Source: Thinopyrum elongatum
Lineage: Eukaryota; Streptophyta; Magnoliopsida; Poales; Poaceae
Length of the DNA: 64,000 nt
Direction: 5' to 3'
NCBI GenBank assembly: GCA_011799875.1
Contig: CM022297.1
Location: 76,636,488 to 76,700,487, forward strand
Both the position numbers and the translations under genes were made by a program. The first letter of the stretch is position 1. Each line of letters starts with the position of its first letter. The notes beneath the pieces were generated by a model. It made no database searches, was not told the DNA's origin, and saw nothing but the letters and a program-made list of their open reading frames with translations. Positions 21,765 through 32,960 of the stretch are shown one piece after another.

Positions 21765-24577
21765 TTAAGCTTAAGTATGATTGTGTTAAATCTTTTATGG
21801 ATACTGATGCTTTTCAAAAGTTTAGCACTAAATATGGACTTGACTCTGAGATAGTAGCCTCCTTCTGTGAATCATTTGCTACTCATGTTGATCTCCCTAA
21901 GGAGAAGTGGTTTAAATATCACCCACCTATTAAAAAGGAAGTTAAATCACCAGTACCAGCTAAAGAGGAAACTATTGTTTATAATGTTGATCCAGTTATT
22001 CCTACTGCTTATATTGAGAAACCACCTTTCCCTGTTAGGATAAAGGAACATGCTAAAGTTTCAACTGTGCTCAACAAGAGTTATATTAGAACACCTAAAC
22101 CTGATGAACAAATCAAAGTAGAACCTAGTGTTGCTATGGCTAAAGATCTCCTGGAAGAAAATATAGATGGGCATGTTATCTACTTCTGTAATGAAGCTAC
22201 TAGAATTGTCAAACCTGATAAAACAGATAATCATAGACCCGTTGTTGGTATGCTCGTTGTCTCAGTTAAAATAGGAGATCACTGTTATCATGGTTTATGT
22301 GACATAGGTGCTAGCGTGAGTGCTATTCCCTTTACCTTATATCAAGAAATTATGAATGACATAGCACCCGCAGAGATAGAAGACATAGATGTTACTATTA
22401 AGCTTGCTAATAGAGATACCATATCACCAATCGGGATTGTTAGATATGTTGAAGTCTTGTGTGGGAAAATAAAATATCCTACTGATTTTCTTGTTCTTGG
22501 TTCCCCGCAAGATGATTTTTGTCCCATTATCTTTGGTAGACCCTTCTTGAACACTGTTAATGCTAGAATAGATTGTAAGAAACAAACTGTCGGTGTCAGT
22601 TTTGGTGATAAGTCTCATGAGTTTAACTTTTCCAAGTTTAGTAGAAAACCTCATAAAAAAGAATTGCCTAGTAAGGATGAAATAATTGGTCTTGCTTCTA
22701 TTGTTGTGCCTCCTACTGATCCTTTAGAACAATATCTGCTAGACCATGAAAATGATTTACATATGCATGAAAGAAATGAAATAGATGATATTTTCTTTGA
22801 ACAACGTCCCCTGCTTAAACACAATTTGCCTATTGAAACTCTAGGAGGTCCTCCTCCACCCAAAGGTGATCCTGTGTTTGAATTAAAACAATTGCCAGAC
22901 ACTTTGAAATATGCTTATCTTGATGAGAAAAAGATATATCCTGTTATTATTAGTGCTAACCTTTCAGAACATGAAGAAGAAAGACTATTGAAAGTTCTAA
23001 GGAAGCATCGAGCTGCTATTGGATATACTCTTGGTGATCTTAAGGGCATTAGTCCCACTCTATGTCAGCACAAAATTAATATGGAACCTGATGCTAAACC
23101 CGTTGTTGATCACCAACGCCGGTTAAATCCGAAGATGAAAGGAGTGGTAAGGACGGAGATATTAAAACTTCTGGAAGCAGGTATAATCTATCCTATAGCT
23201 GATAGTAGATGGGTAAGTCCTGTTCATTGTGTCCCTAAGAAGGGAGGTATTACTGTTGTTCCAAATGATAAGAATGAACTTATTCCACAAAGAATTGTTA
23301 CAGGCTATAGAATGGTAATTGATTTTAGAAAATTAAACAGAGCAACTAGAAAAGATCATTACCCTCTGCCCTTTATTGATCAAATGCTAGAAAGATTGTC
23401 AAAGCACACACATTTTTGTTTCCTTGATGGATATTCTGGTTTTTCACAAATACCTGTTTCTCAACCTGATCAAGAAAAGACCACTTTCACTTGTCCCTTT
23501 GGAACTTATGCTTATAGACGTATGCCTTTTGGTTTATGCAATGCACCTGCTACCTTTCAAAGATGTATGCCTGCTATATTCTCTGATTTTTGTGAAAAGA
23601 TTGTTGAGGTTTTCATGGATGACTTTTCTGTGTATGGGAAGTCTTTTGATGATTGTTTAAGCAATCTTGATCGAGTTTTGCTGAGATGTGAGCAAACAAA
23701 TCTTGTCTTGAATTGGGAGAAGTGCCACTTTATGGTTAATGAAGGTATTGTTCTGGGCCATAAAATCTCTGAAAGAGGTATTGAAGTGGACAAAGCTAAG
23801 GTTGATGCAATTGAGAAAATGCCATGTCCTAAAGATATCAATGGTATTCGTAGTTTCTTAGGTCATGCTGGTTTCTATAGGAGATTTATCAAAGACTTTT
23901 CTAAAATTTCTAGTCCTCTTACGAACCTTTTGCAAAAGGATACTCCTTTTGTTTTTGATGATGATTGTTTAGAAGCCTTTGAAACACTCAAGAAAGCCTT
24001 AATTTCTGCACCTATTGTTCAACCACCTGACTGGAACTTGCCTTTTGAAATTATGTGTGATGCTAGTGATTATGCTATTGGTGCTGTTCTAGGACAAAGA
24101 GTTGATAAGAAACTAAATGTTATCCATTATGCTAGTAAAACTCTAGACAGTGCCCAACGAAATTATGCTACTACTGAAAAAGAATTCTTAGCAGTTGTGT
24201 TTGCTTGTGATAAATTTAGATCCTACATTGTTGATTCTAAAGTGACTGTTCACACCGATCATGCTGCTATAAAATATCTTATGGAAAAGAAAGATGCTAA
24301 ACCTAGACTCATTAGGTGGGTTCTCTTGCTACAAGAATTTGATTTGCATATTATTGATAGAAAGGGAGCTGAGAACCCCGTAGCTGATAACTTGTTTAGG
24401 CTTGAAAATGTCCTTGATGACCCACTACCTATTGATGATAGTTTTCCTGATGAGCAATTAGCTGCAATAAATGTTTCTAATAACACTCCTTGGTATGCTC
24501 ATTATGCTAATTACATTGTTGCTAAATATTTACCACCTAGCTTTACCTACCAACAAAAGAAAAAAATTCTTTTATGA
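21765..24577 (+). pseudogene. Element B protease-RT-RNase H polyprotein, 926-residue frame
   Basis: Long open frame (methionine at 21797, not a native start). The protease active site [11 protein letters not shown] is near residue 169 and [10 protein letters not shown] near 250. RT spans about residues 440-640, with [25 protein letters not shown] and the catalytic FMDDFSVYG near 606. RNase H follows from about 750 ([34 protein letters not shown]). FMDD instead of YVDD fits Athila-like gypsy RTs. The frame ends at 24577 because of a base loss or gain in an A-rich run, so integrase is in another frame. This is the only RT of the gypsy elements in the window and a plausible model of what elements A and C use. 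Confidence 0.95.
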
Positions 24578-24578
24578 T

Positions 24579-25817
24579 TTAAGACATTACTTCTAGGATG
24601 ACCCACATCTTTATAAAGGAGTAGATGGTATTATTAGACGTTGTGTTCCTGAGCATGAACAGGGACAAATCCTACGGAAATGTCACTCCGAAGCTTATGG
24701 AGGACATCATGCGGGAGACAGAACTGCTCACAAGGTATTGCAATCTGGATTTTTTTGGCCTACTCTCTTCAAGGATGCTCGTAAGTTTGTCTCATCTTGT
24801 GATGAATGCCAAAGAATAGGTAATATCGGTAAGCGCCAAGAAATGCCTATGAATTATTCACTTACTGTTGAACCATTTGATGTTTGGGGTTTTGATTACA
24901 TGGGACCTTTTCCTTCCTCTAATGGGTATACACATATTTTGGTTGCTGTTGATTATGTTATCAAGTGGGTAGAAGCTATTCCAACTAGTAGTGCTAATCA
25001 CAACACCTCTATTAAAATGCTTAAGGAAGTTATTTTCCCAAGGTTTGGAGTCCCTAGATACCTGATGACTGATGGTGGTTCACACTTTATTCATGGTGCT
25101 TTCCGTAAAATGCTTGCCAAGTATGATGTTAACCATAGAATTGCATCACCCTATCATCCTCAGTCTAGTGGTCAAGTCGAACTTAGCAATAGAGAAATAA
25201 AATTAATTTTGCAAAAGACTGTCAATAGGTCCTGGAAGAATTGGTCTAAGAAATTAGATGATGCACTTTGGGCTTATAGAACAGCATATAAAAATCCTAT
25301 GGGTATGTCTCCTTATAAAATGGTTTATGGGAAAGCTTGTCATTTGCCTCTTGAGTTAGAACATAAAGCATATTGGGCAATTAAAGAACTCAACTATGAT
25401 TTCAAACTTGCCGGTGAAAAGAGGTTATTTGATATTAGCTCATTAGATGAATGGAGAACCCAAGCTTATGAAAATGCCAAATTGTTTAAAGAAAAAGTTA
25501 AAAGATGGCATGATAAAAGAATCCAAATGCGTGAGTTCAAAGTTGTAGAATATGTTCTTTTGTACAACTCTCGTTTCAGATTCTTTGCAGGAAAACTCCT
25601 CTCCAAATGGGAAGGACCCTATGTTATCGAGGAGGGTTATCGGTCTGGAGCTATCAAAATAAATAATGCCGAAGGTACTAACCCGAAGGTTGTTAATGGG
25701 CAACAAATAAAACATTATATCTCAGGTACGCCCATTAATGTTGAAAGTAATATTATCCAAACTATGACATCGGAAGAACACATAAAAGAGTCCTTCCGAA
25801 ACACTCCAGAATCGTGA
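24579..25817 (+). pseudogene. Element B integrase
   Basis: The open reading resumes in a new frame before 24594, is stopped by TAG at 24594-24596, then is open to 25817. It holds the HHCC zinc finger ([16 protein letters not shown] ... SSCDECQ), the DDE catalytic core ([27 protein letters not shown]) and a C-terminal [13 protein letters not shown] block. Integrase after RT confirms gypsy order. All three catalytic acidic residues are present. The sequence before the stop belongs to the linker from RNase H. Confidence 0.94.
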
Positions 25818-25930
25818 AAAAGAGGAGGTACGTGTTACGGTAAGTAAACGGACTCCGAAAAATCCGCAAAAATAATTTTTTTTAGTTTTGGAATATTTAG
25901 AAAATTAGGAAAATAAGAAGCAACCAGGAA

Positions 25931-26070
25931 GGCACCCCTGGTGGGCAGAAGACACCAGAGCGCGCCTGGCTTGCCAGGCGCGCCCAGGTAGGTTGTGCCC
26001 ACCTCGGGTACCTTCCGGACTCCGTTTTTCTACCGTTTGCTTGTTTCCCAAGATAAAAAAATCTTTATAA
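25931..26070 (+). promoter_or_regulatory. Internal palindrome plus TATA box ahead of the third ORF
   Basis: The region at 25931-26012 repeats LTR-like words: GTGGGCAGAAG, then CGCGCCTGGCTTGCCAGGCG forming a hairpin (25960-25984), then TTGTGCCCACCTCGGGTACC. A TATA-like CTTTATAAACC lies at 26063-26073 and the ORF begins at 26155. This is the arrangement found in the LTRs, so I infer a second promoter. No transcription evidence is available here. Confidence 0.5.
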
Positions 26071-26154
26071 ACCCCCCGAACCTATTGACCACCGTATCGC
26101 GGAGAAATCTCGTGTTTTCTTTTCCTTGCTGTTTTCTGACAGATCTGATCCACC

Positions 26155-26682
26155 ATGGCGGCTTCAAGCTCCTCCAAGGACAAGTTCTTCGAGAACGTCA
26201 TCAACTCATATCTGCGGGAGGTGATGCAACACCCTCAAGCTATCCAGATGCGTGAGGGGGTGCTCCACATCCGCGAAGTGCAAGGCCCCAAGGGGACTGG
26301 ATCCGTGGAGGCTAGGCTTGAAGCTGTGGAGCAGGACGTTTTCCGGTGCAAGGGGATGGTGGAACGTGGACTCAATGCCAATCACCTCATGATGGCGGAC
26401 TACACCCGTGATCTCAAGGTGGAGGGCAAGTCCATGAAGGACATCGTCTTCTCCTTCAACGAGAAAATCAACTTCCTCCAGAGCCAGATCTACGACCTCC
26501 AAAACCAAGTCTTTGAATATGAGGCAAGGTTTAAAGGTATGAGTTTGGCTGCCAGTTGCAGGACCCGTGAGATTCACTCCTCCTCTTATAATGGTGAGCC
26601 CCTGCCATGGAAACCCGAGGACAAGATTGCTTCTACTTCATCATCACCACCACCTCCTTCTTCACCACCAAAAGAAAATTGA
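26155..26682 (+). CDS. Element B third ORF, 175-residue coiled-coil-like protein of unknown function
   Basis: Intact frame with a strong plant start context (CCACCATGGCGGC), in the sense direction, in the position where Athila elements may carry an env-like or extra ORF. The start is serine-rich (MAASSSSKDKFFENVINSY), followed by a charged helical body with heptad-like spacing from about residue 55 to 130 (VEARLEAVEQDV, SFNEKINFLQSQIYDLQNQV) and a Ser/Pro-rich tail. There is no signal peptide, membrane segment or recognisable enzyme motif, so it is not an obvious envelope protein. A coiled-coil accessory or RNA-associated role is only a guess. It stayed open while gag-pol decayed, but 175 codons could survive by chance. 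Confidence 0.65.
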   Translation: MAASSSSKDKFFENVINSYLREVMQHPQAIQMREGVLHIREVQGPKGTGSVEARLEAVEQDVFRCKGMVERGLNANHLMMADYTRDLKVEGKSMKDIVFSFNEKINFLQSQIYDLQNQVFEYEARFKGMSLAASCRTREIHSSSYNGEPLPWKPEDKIASTSSSPPPPSSPPKEN

Positions 26683-28227
26683 GTATCGGGTATGGGCACT
26701 CCCCTTGGCTTCCGCCAAGCTTGGGGGAAGTGCCCCGGTATCGTATCACCTCCACTACCTTTTGCCTTTACTTTTCTTAGTTCGATCTTTTGCTTTAGAT
26801 GAATAAAAGTTTAGTTCGATCCTTTCTTTTTGAGAGCTTGCTTAGTGATCTATCCTTGTAATCGTGTGCGAGATATAAAATAAAGTTTAGTTTGAGTTTT
26901 TGCTTCCTTTACTTTCTTGTTACAATAAAAAGAAAAGAAATAAATGAAAAGATCATATGCTAATCCTATGGTAGGTGATAACACCACATAAGGAAAAGTA
27001 TAAGTAGAAAATTTTATTAGAGATTGACAAACATAGCATTAGTCAATGATGCAACTCATGAAAGAATTAATAAGGGAAGAGAAGATTCACATATAAATAC
27101 ACTATCATAGAAATCTTTTGTGATTGTGAGCCCCCATCAAAATATTATATGCCAAAATTGTTGACGTTGGACAAGGAAGACAACTTAATGATTTATGTTT
27201 GTTCATATTCACATAGAAGTTATATTGTCATAGATCCTTCAACATGTGGTGCTTGCCCCCCATCTTTGCTAGCCAAAAATTCCGCACTAAGTAGAGATAC
27301 TACTTGTGCATCCAAAAATCCTTAAACCCAAATCTTATTTCCAAGAGTCCACCATACCTACCTATGGATTGAGTAAGATCCTTCAAGTAAGTTGTCATTG
27401 GTGCAATAAGGCAATAAAAATTGCTTCTAAAAGTGTAAGATCATTTAGTGTAAGAGAAAATTGAGCGTTGTACGAACTTGTGATGGTGAAGAAATAAAAG
27501 CGACAGACTGCATAATAAAGGTTGCCATCACAAGGGGCAATATAACGTGACGTTCTCTTGCACTAAGGGGTTGAACATACAAACAAATAAGCGCATGGCA
27601 ACCTCTGCTTCCCTCTGCGAAGGGCCTATCTTTTACTTTTATGTATTTATTTTTATGCAAGAGTCAAAGTTCTTCTCTCTTTTCCTTTTATTTTTCTCCT
27701 TTGGCAAGCATCATGTGGTGAGGAAAGATCTAGGCACATATGTCCAGTTGAATATGGGTAGCATGAGTTATTATTGTTGACATCACCCTCAAGGTGAATA
27801 CGTTGGGAGGTGAAACTAGAAAGCCCCTATCTTTCTATGTGTCCGGTTGAAACGTTTTGCTCATGTGTATGCGGTGAGTGTTAGCAATCATAGAAGACTA
27901 TATGATGGTTGAGTATGTGGACTTGCCTAAAGGCTCCGATACGTGACCCTTCCTAAAAAGATGATGAATTGTAGTTGCAAAGTTGACCGAGAACATAGTT
28001 TGTTGGTTTCTAATAGAGTTTATGCTTTATACTTCGATAGTGTGATGAATTGTTACTTATTCATGAGAAGTCTATGATAAAAGTTTTATGTTAAAGTTTA
28101 TTGCTGTTACAATAATGCACATGATGCTTCTATGTCCGTATTTTGTTTTTATCGACACCTCTCTCTCTAAGCATGTGGACATGTTTTTCGATTTCGGTTT
28201 TCGCTTGAGGACAAGCGAGGTCTAACC
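26683..28227 (+). other. Element B 3' untranslated region
   Basis: AT-rich, no coding frame. AAGCTTGGGGGAAGTG at about 26717 resembles the PPT. Blocks at about 27290-27370 and 27608-27643 match the untranslated regions of A and C in the sense direction. Confidence 0.75.
27608..27643 (+). other. Block conserved between elements A, B and C
   Basis: CTTCCCTCTGCGAAGGGCC followed by a T-rich stretch. It matches the minus strand at 12511-12546 (A) and about 59221-59252 (C). CCCT and AGGG can pair around CTGCGA. Candidate cis-acting RNA element. Confidence 0.6.
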
Positions 28228-28237
28228 TTGGGGGAGT
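28228..28237 (+). other. Element B polypurine tract
   Basis: TTGGGGGAGT directly before the 3' LTR start TGATACGTCC. Confidence 0.85.
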
Positions 28238-29756
28238 TGATACGTCCATTTTGCATCATGTTTTTCTACTGTTATTTATGATGTTTTAATGCATAATAAT
28301 GCTTTTTGGAGTAATTCTAATGCCTTTTCTCTCATAATATGCAAGGTATGCACAAAGAGGGAGAATTCCGGCAGCTGGAAACCTGGACCTGAAAAAGCTA
28401 TGTCAGGCTACCTGTTCTGCACAACTCCAAATGAGCTGAAACTTCACGGAGATTTTTTATGGAATAAATGAGGAATATTGGAGCCAATAAGTACCATAGG
28501 GGGCCCACCAGGTGGGCACAACCCACCTGGGCGCGCCAGGGAGCCCAGGCGCGCCCTGGTGGGTTGTGCTCCCCTCGGCCCACCTCCGGTGCCCATCTTC
28601 TGGTATATAAGTCATTTTGACCTAGAAAAAATTAGGAGAGGACTTTCGGGACGGAGCGCCGCCGTCTTGAGGCGGAACTTGGGCAGGAGCACTTTTGCCC
28701 TCCGGCGGAGCGATTCCGCCGGGGGAACTTCCCTCCCGGAGGGGGAAATCATCGTCATCATCATCACCAACAACTCTCCCATCTTGGGGAGGGCAATCTC
28801 CATCAACATCTTCAACAACACCATCTCCTCTCAAACCCTAGTTCATCTCTTGTGTTCAATCTTTGTACTGGAACTATAGATTGGTGCTTGTGGGTGACTA
28901 GTAGTGTTGATTACATCTTGTAGTTGATTACTATATGGTTTATTTGGTGAAAGATTATATGTTCAGATCTAATATGCTATTTAATACCCCTCTGATCTTA
29001 AGCATGATTATCATTTGTGAGTAGTTACTTTTGTTCTTGAGGTCACGGGAGAAATCATGTTGCAAGTAATCATGTGAACTTGATATATGTTCGATATTTT
29101 GATAGTATGTGTGTTGTGATTCACTTAGTGGTGTCATGTGAACGTCGACTACATGACACTTCATCATATTTGGGCCTAAGAGAATGCATTGTGGAGTAGT
29201 TATTAGATGATGGGTTGCGAGAGTGACAGAAGCTTAAACCCTAGTTTATGCGCTATTCCGTAAGGGACCGATTGGATCCAAAAGTTTAATGCTATGGTTA
29301 GAATTTATTCTTAATACTTTTCTCGTAGTTGCAGATGCTTGCGAGGGGGTTAATCATAAGTAGGAGGTTTGTTCAAGTAAGAACAACACCTAAGCACCGG
29401 TCCACCCACATATCAAATTATCAAAGTAGCGAACACGAATCGAACCAACATGATGAAAGTGACTAGATGAAATTCCCGTGTACCCTCAAGAACGCTTTGC
29501 TTATTATAAGAGACTGTTTTGGCCAGTCCTTTGCCTCAAAAGGATTGGGCTACCTTGCTGCACTTTTATTACTACTACCGTTACTTGCTCGTTACAAATT
29601 ATCTTGCTATCAAACTACTCTGCTACTTACAATTTCAGTACTTGCAGACATTACCTTGCTGAAAACCACTTGTCTTTTCCTTCTGCTCCTCGTTGGGTTC
29701 GACACTCTTACTTATCGAAAAGGCTACAATTGATCCCATATACTTGTGGGTCATCA
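28238..29756 (+). repeat. Element B 3' LTR, 1519 bp
   Basis: Same length as the 5' LTR and colinear; palindrome at 28516-28569 and TATA box at 28604-28611. Confidence 0.95.
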
Positions 29757-29761
29757 GGCAC
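29757..29761. repeat. TSD of element B, right copy (GGCAC)
   Basis: Matches 19477-19481. Confidence 0.95.
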
Positions 29762-31013
29762 CGGCTGGACCTGGCCAGGGCATGGAGACGCAGGGGGTGT
29801 GGTGGTGGTTGACGCTCTGGAGGCCTTCTTCGGCGGTAGGGTGAGGTCGATCCGGCGGCCCTCGCCGACGGATGGGTGGCTGCCTCCTCCTCACGTGGTT
29901 CTCGCCGGAGGTCGTGGTAGGGCGTCAGGGGTGACGCAGGGGAGGCTGCTGGAGGGACGGGTAGACCGACTACCTGTCACCGACGCAGGGGTGCGCCGGT
30001 CTGGACGAGCTCCGCTCCCCTTTTCCTGGCCTAGCGCCTCCTTGCCGCTAACCGTTGTTGGGGCAGGTCGGTCACCTGCGGTACTGATGGCTAGGGATCT
30101 GCCGGTCGGCTCAAAGCTCGTGCCTTTGATGGTCTGTGGAGTGTCTGGATGCAGGGCGACGGCCTTGGTGGCAGGAGCTGCGGGCTCGTGGGCGGAGCGC
30201 CTGACTCGGGTGCTGACGGGCTTGCTGTCATGGCCGCGTGGGCGGCATGGGGGTAGGCCTTCGACGTTCTCGGTGGTGGTGCGGCCGACGCTCTCATGTA
30301 GGGCCGTACCCTGGGCTGAGGCGGAGGGTGGTGGCCGGGGTGAAAACCTCGTCTGGCTCGGGCCAGACCGATGGCGGCGGCGTCCATGCGTCGTTCCCTT
30401 CTTGAAGGCTCCATCGTGGTGGCCCTGCGTCCTTCGTGTTACTCCGGCTGAAAACCTCGATTCTCTGGATCGGGCGGTGGCGGCGCTTCGGTGTTGTTTC
30501 TTTCCTGGAAGCACCACTTTGGAGTCCCTGGTTCGTCAGGTTGCGGTTTCGTCTCCTCGCGGTGACTTGTTCACGGTGTAGAGCTCTTTAGATCCTTAGC
30601 TATGCTCTCATGCCTACTTGTTGTTTGCTTTGGGTTGTTTGGAGTAGCGTTGTTGTTCGTCAGCTCTCTTGTATCTGCCTTGGATGTGTGTGGTGTGCTT
30701 CCTGTATGTTGATCATTGCTTTATATATAAAGCGGGGCGAAAGCCTTTTTTGGTAACTGTTTTGACATGTTTAAGTGTTAGACACCCACGGGAAAGCAAC
30801 CTATTTTTGGAGGAATGGGAGAAGTCGTTTCGACTTTTTACTGGCTAGTTTGTGATTTGGAGATGAGCATGGTGTTTTGGATCGTCTGCACTAGTTTCAA
30901 ATGCACTACTTAAGCTATTGTAGTCGTATGAGACAGAAAATTATATAACACATGATTTCCCCTCTCCAACAGTAAATGAAATTGGTAAGCTCCAATTATA
31001 TCGCACAAAGAAG

Positions 31014-31900
31014 TTACTTTGTTTTTATGAGATTCTGTGGCGATCGTAAACCCTATGCCTCCCACCGTCTTATCCTCTCGCCGGCGGCGGGGAGGACCTG
31101 TCGAGGGACAGCTTGCTAGGAATGTTTTGGAGGACTTGGAGGGATGATGCGGTCGGAGAAGGAGATGATGTCTCGAGTCTCTGTCAAGCGGTGCTCGGCG
31201 ACGATGTTGGTGAACCCGATGGCAACCAGTCGAATCCAGTGCAGTGAGATTCCGAAGAGGACGTTGGCGGTGCATGACCCTGGACGGCGGCGAGTTCGAC
31301 CTCAGATCTAGATTTGGCATACATCATCGTGGAAAACTCGTCTCAGGTGTGTGTTCGTGTTTTTCCCGGGAAAAAAGAGTGTATTCGTGTTTGTTTAGGG
31401 ACGTGTGGCAGTGGCGCTCCCCCTGGTTTAGGAATAATGTCTTCCCGTCCCTATCCCCGTTCCGTTGCTTATCGCCGGCGAAGGGCGTGTGGTTTTGTGT
31501 CTCTGACGGGTCACACGGGATCCGGTCGGTTTAGGTTTCTGGTGGATCCATCTGGATTCGACTGACTTTTATGGTCTTCGGAGTTCCTACATGTCCTTTA
31601 TCGGCGTTCTCTTCTTCGAGGTGGCAATTTGCTTCGCAGACCATGGCCGTCGACATCTCCTGGTCTGCATCGACGACTTCCTAGCCGCTGCTTCTACAAG
31701 CTCCTCGGTTTCAAAAAGCTTACTCCGCCAAGGCAGAGGCTCAGAGGTGGCATCCAACTTTGCTCATGATGGCTGCAGTGGGAAGAAGACTTCGGCACGC
31801 TCAAGGCTTTGATTTTAGTTTTACTTTTCTATTTGGGTGTGCTTGTAAGGTCCTGTGATTCTTAATATTTGACCCTAAGCCTTTTTGCAAAAAAAGAGAG
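31014..31900 (+). mobile_element. Truncated LINE-type element, plus strand
   Basis: Interrupts unit 1 between AAAGAAGTT (ending 31013) and GAGAAGTT (about 31899-31906), where unit 2 has one AAGAAGTT. The last 150 bp (TACTTTTCTATTTGGGTGTG, then AGGTCCTGTGATTCTTAATA, then TTTGCAAAAAAAG) look like a plant L1 3' end with an A tail. The GC-rich body has no retrotransposon motif. Confidence 0.65.
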
Positions 31901-31922
31901 AAGTTCTTGTGGTTTGCCCGCT

Positions 31923-32170
31923 TTTTTTTTTTTTTTTTTTTTTGCGGATAGATAAATGTATTACTCAAGTAGCAGAAATGCTACGGTCTGCAATACAAAG
32001 ATCAATTACCTCTGACAGGCCAGAGTTTAACCAAACTATGGTTCTATCATTACTCCTAGCAAATTTAGCCAAGTAGTCACTAACAGAGTTCTGACTACGC
32101 ATAACATGTGTAACACAAGTAGCGCGAAGACTCCTCAAATACTTTATCTCCTGGACCAGAGAGGCGAATA
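31923..32170 (-). mobile_element. 5'-truncated LINE with RNase H remnant, minus strand
   Basis: Begins with about 22 T (the A tail of a minus-strand insertion) and is flanked by TTTGCCCGCTT (31912-31922) and CTTGCCCGCTT (32171-32181). The minus-strand frame has the C-terminal part of a plant LINE RNase H-like domain (HVMRSQNSVSDYLAKFARSN). Confidence 0.75.
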
Positions 32171-32340
32171 CTTGCCCGCTTGCAGGCATTGTAGCTACAA
32201 GTACCAGCTTAGACTTAGGTTGCACTCAACAGTTATTTGATCATTCAACCTTTCTAATCCAATTGAGCCAGCGGGGTTCAGCATGTCAAAAGATTCCGAC
32301 AGAACATAGTCAGTGAGTCGTGTGGAGGGGAATCCACCAA

Positions 32341-32960
32341 AAAAATTGAGGGGTTGTAACCAATTTATTCAACTAAAATGGAGTTCGGGATTACAGTAGT
32401 ATCAGGTAACCATATGGATTCGACCGGCTTTGTAACCACTTTAACTTAGCAACCACACATATATGCCAGGATCAAGCGAGGCAGCAGCCTTTTCCAGGTC
32501 ATGTGCTTCAAAGTTCGACTGCCTAGTTTCATGCTCAATCTTGTCATCTTGATCACTTCAAAATCTCCTATCTTTGCTTGAATGTCGTGTATGATGAAGC
32601 TGCAAACGCCACGATCAGGATCTTTCAGATGCTTCACTGTAGACAAACAATCAGTAGCGATTTGCATTTTACTCACGTACATATCAGATGCCAGGTCAAG
32701 ACCTTCCCTGCAAGCCATCGCCTCTAGGATTTCTGGATCAGTTAAATTCCTTAGCAGGACGACTGGTGCGCCTAAATATCCTTGTTCCTTGATTGTTGCG
32801 CCAAGCCCACCATATCGCCCATAGACTGACCAGCACCTTCGTAAATTCATCATCCTTCAGAGACTCTGAGTGAGATCGAGTAGCCGTAGTTTCGCATCTG
32901 GGTGCCTGCAGGCAATCAAATTCTCAACCAAACCTTCACTAAGTAGGGACAAAACCGACA
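32341..32960 (-). mobile_element. LINE RNase H fragment, minus strand
   Basis: Breaks the unit 1/unit 2 alignment at GGGGAATCCACCAAA. The minus-strand frame at 32446-32853 reads like the RVT_3 RNase H domain at the end of plant LINE ORF2 (ACREGLDLASDM, ATDCLSTVKHL). No RT part and no clear A tail remain. A host gene fragment of the same domain family is possible but less likely. Confidence 0.6.

Larger units (their letters stand above)
19482..29756 (+). mobile_element. Gypsy element B, complete 10275-bp Athila-like retrotransposon
   Basis: Both LTRs (1519 bp each), TSD GGCAC, PBS, PPT and the gypsy order gag, protease, RT, RNase H, integrase are present, followed by a separate third ORF and a 1.5-kb untranslated region. 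LTRs begin TGATACGTCCATTTTGCATC. I counted more than twenty substitutions between the LTRs in the first half alone, so insertion is not recent. At least one stop in gag, a frameshift at the gag/protease junction, and a frameshift plus stop before the integrase disable this copy. It is nested in a LINE-type element. Confidence 0.95.
18996..30752 (+). mobile_element. Non-autonomous LINE-type element, 1.48 kb, split by gypsy B
   Basis: Two parts, 18996-19481 and 29762-30752, once element B and its GGCAC repeat are removed. The 5' part is very GC-rich. The 3' end is TTTATATATAAAGCGGGGCG followed by AAAGCC and a T tract, a 3' end I recall for grass L1-derived elements. It is flanked by a near-identical TSD: GTAAACTATTTTGAC at 18981-18995 and GTAACTGTTTTGAC at 30753-30766. 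No RT or endonuclease is encoded. The long GC-rich frame across 29478-30581 begins inside the B LTR and is chance. Confidence 0.75.

Noticed and set aside
29478..30581. 367-residue plus-strand frame
   Set aside because: It starts inside the element B 3' LTR, crosses the TSD and continues in GC-rich LINE-type sequence; no domain, and the two parts have separate origins.
32446..32853. Host gene with an RNase H-like domain
   Set aside because: RVT_3-type domains are the usual tail of plant LINE ORF2, and the fragment breaks the unit alignment like an insertion; no introns or other gene parts seen.
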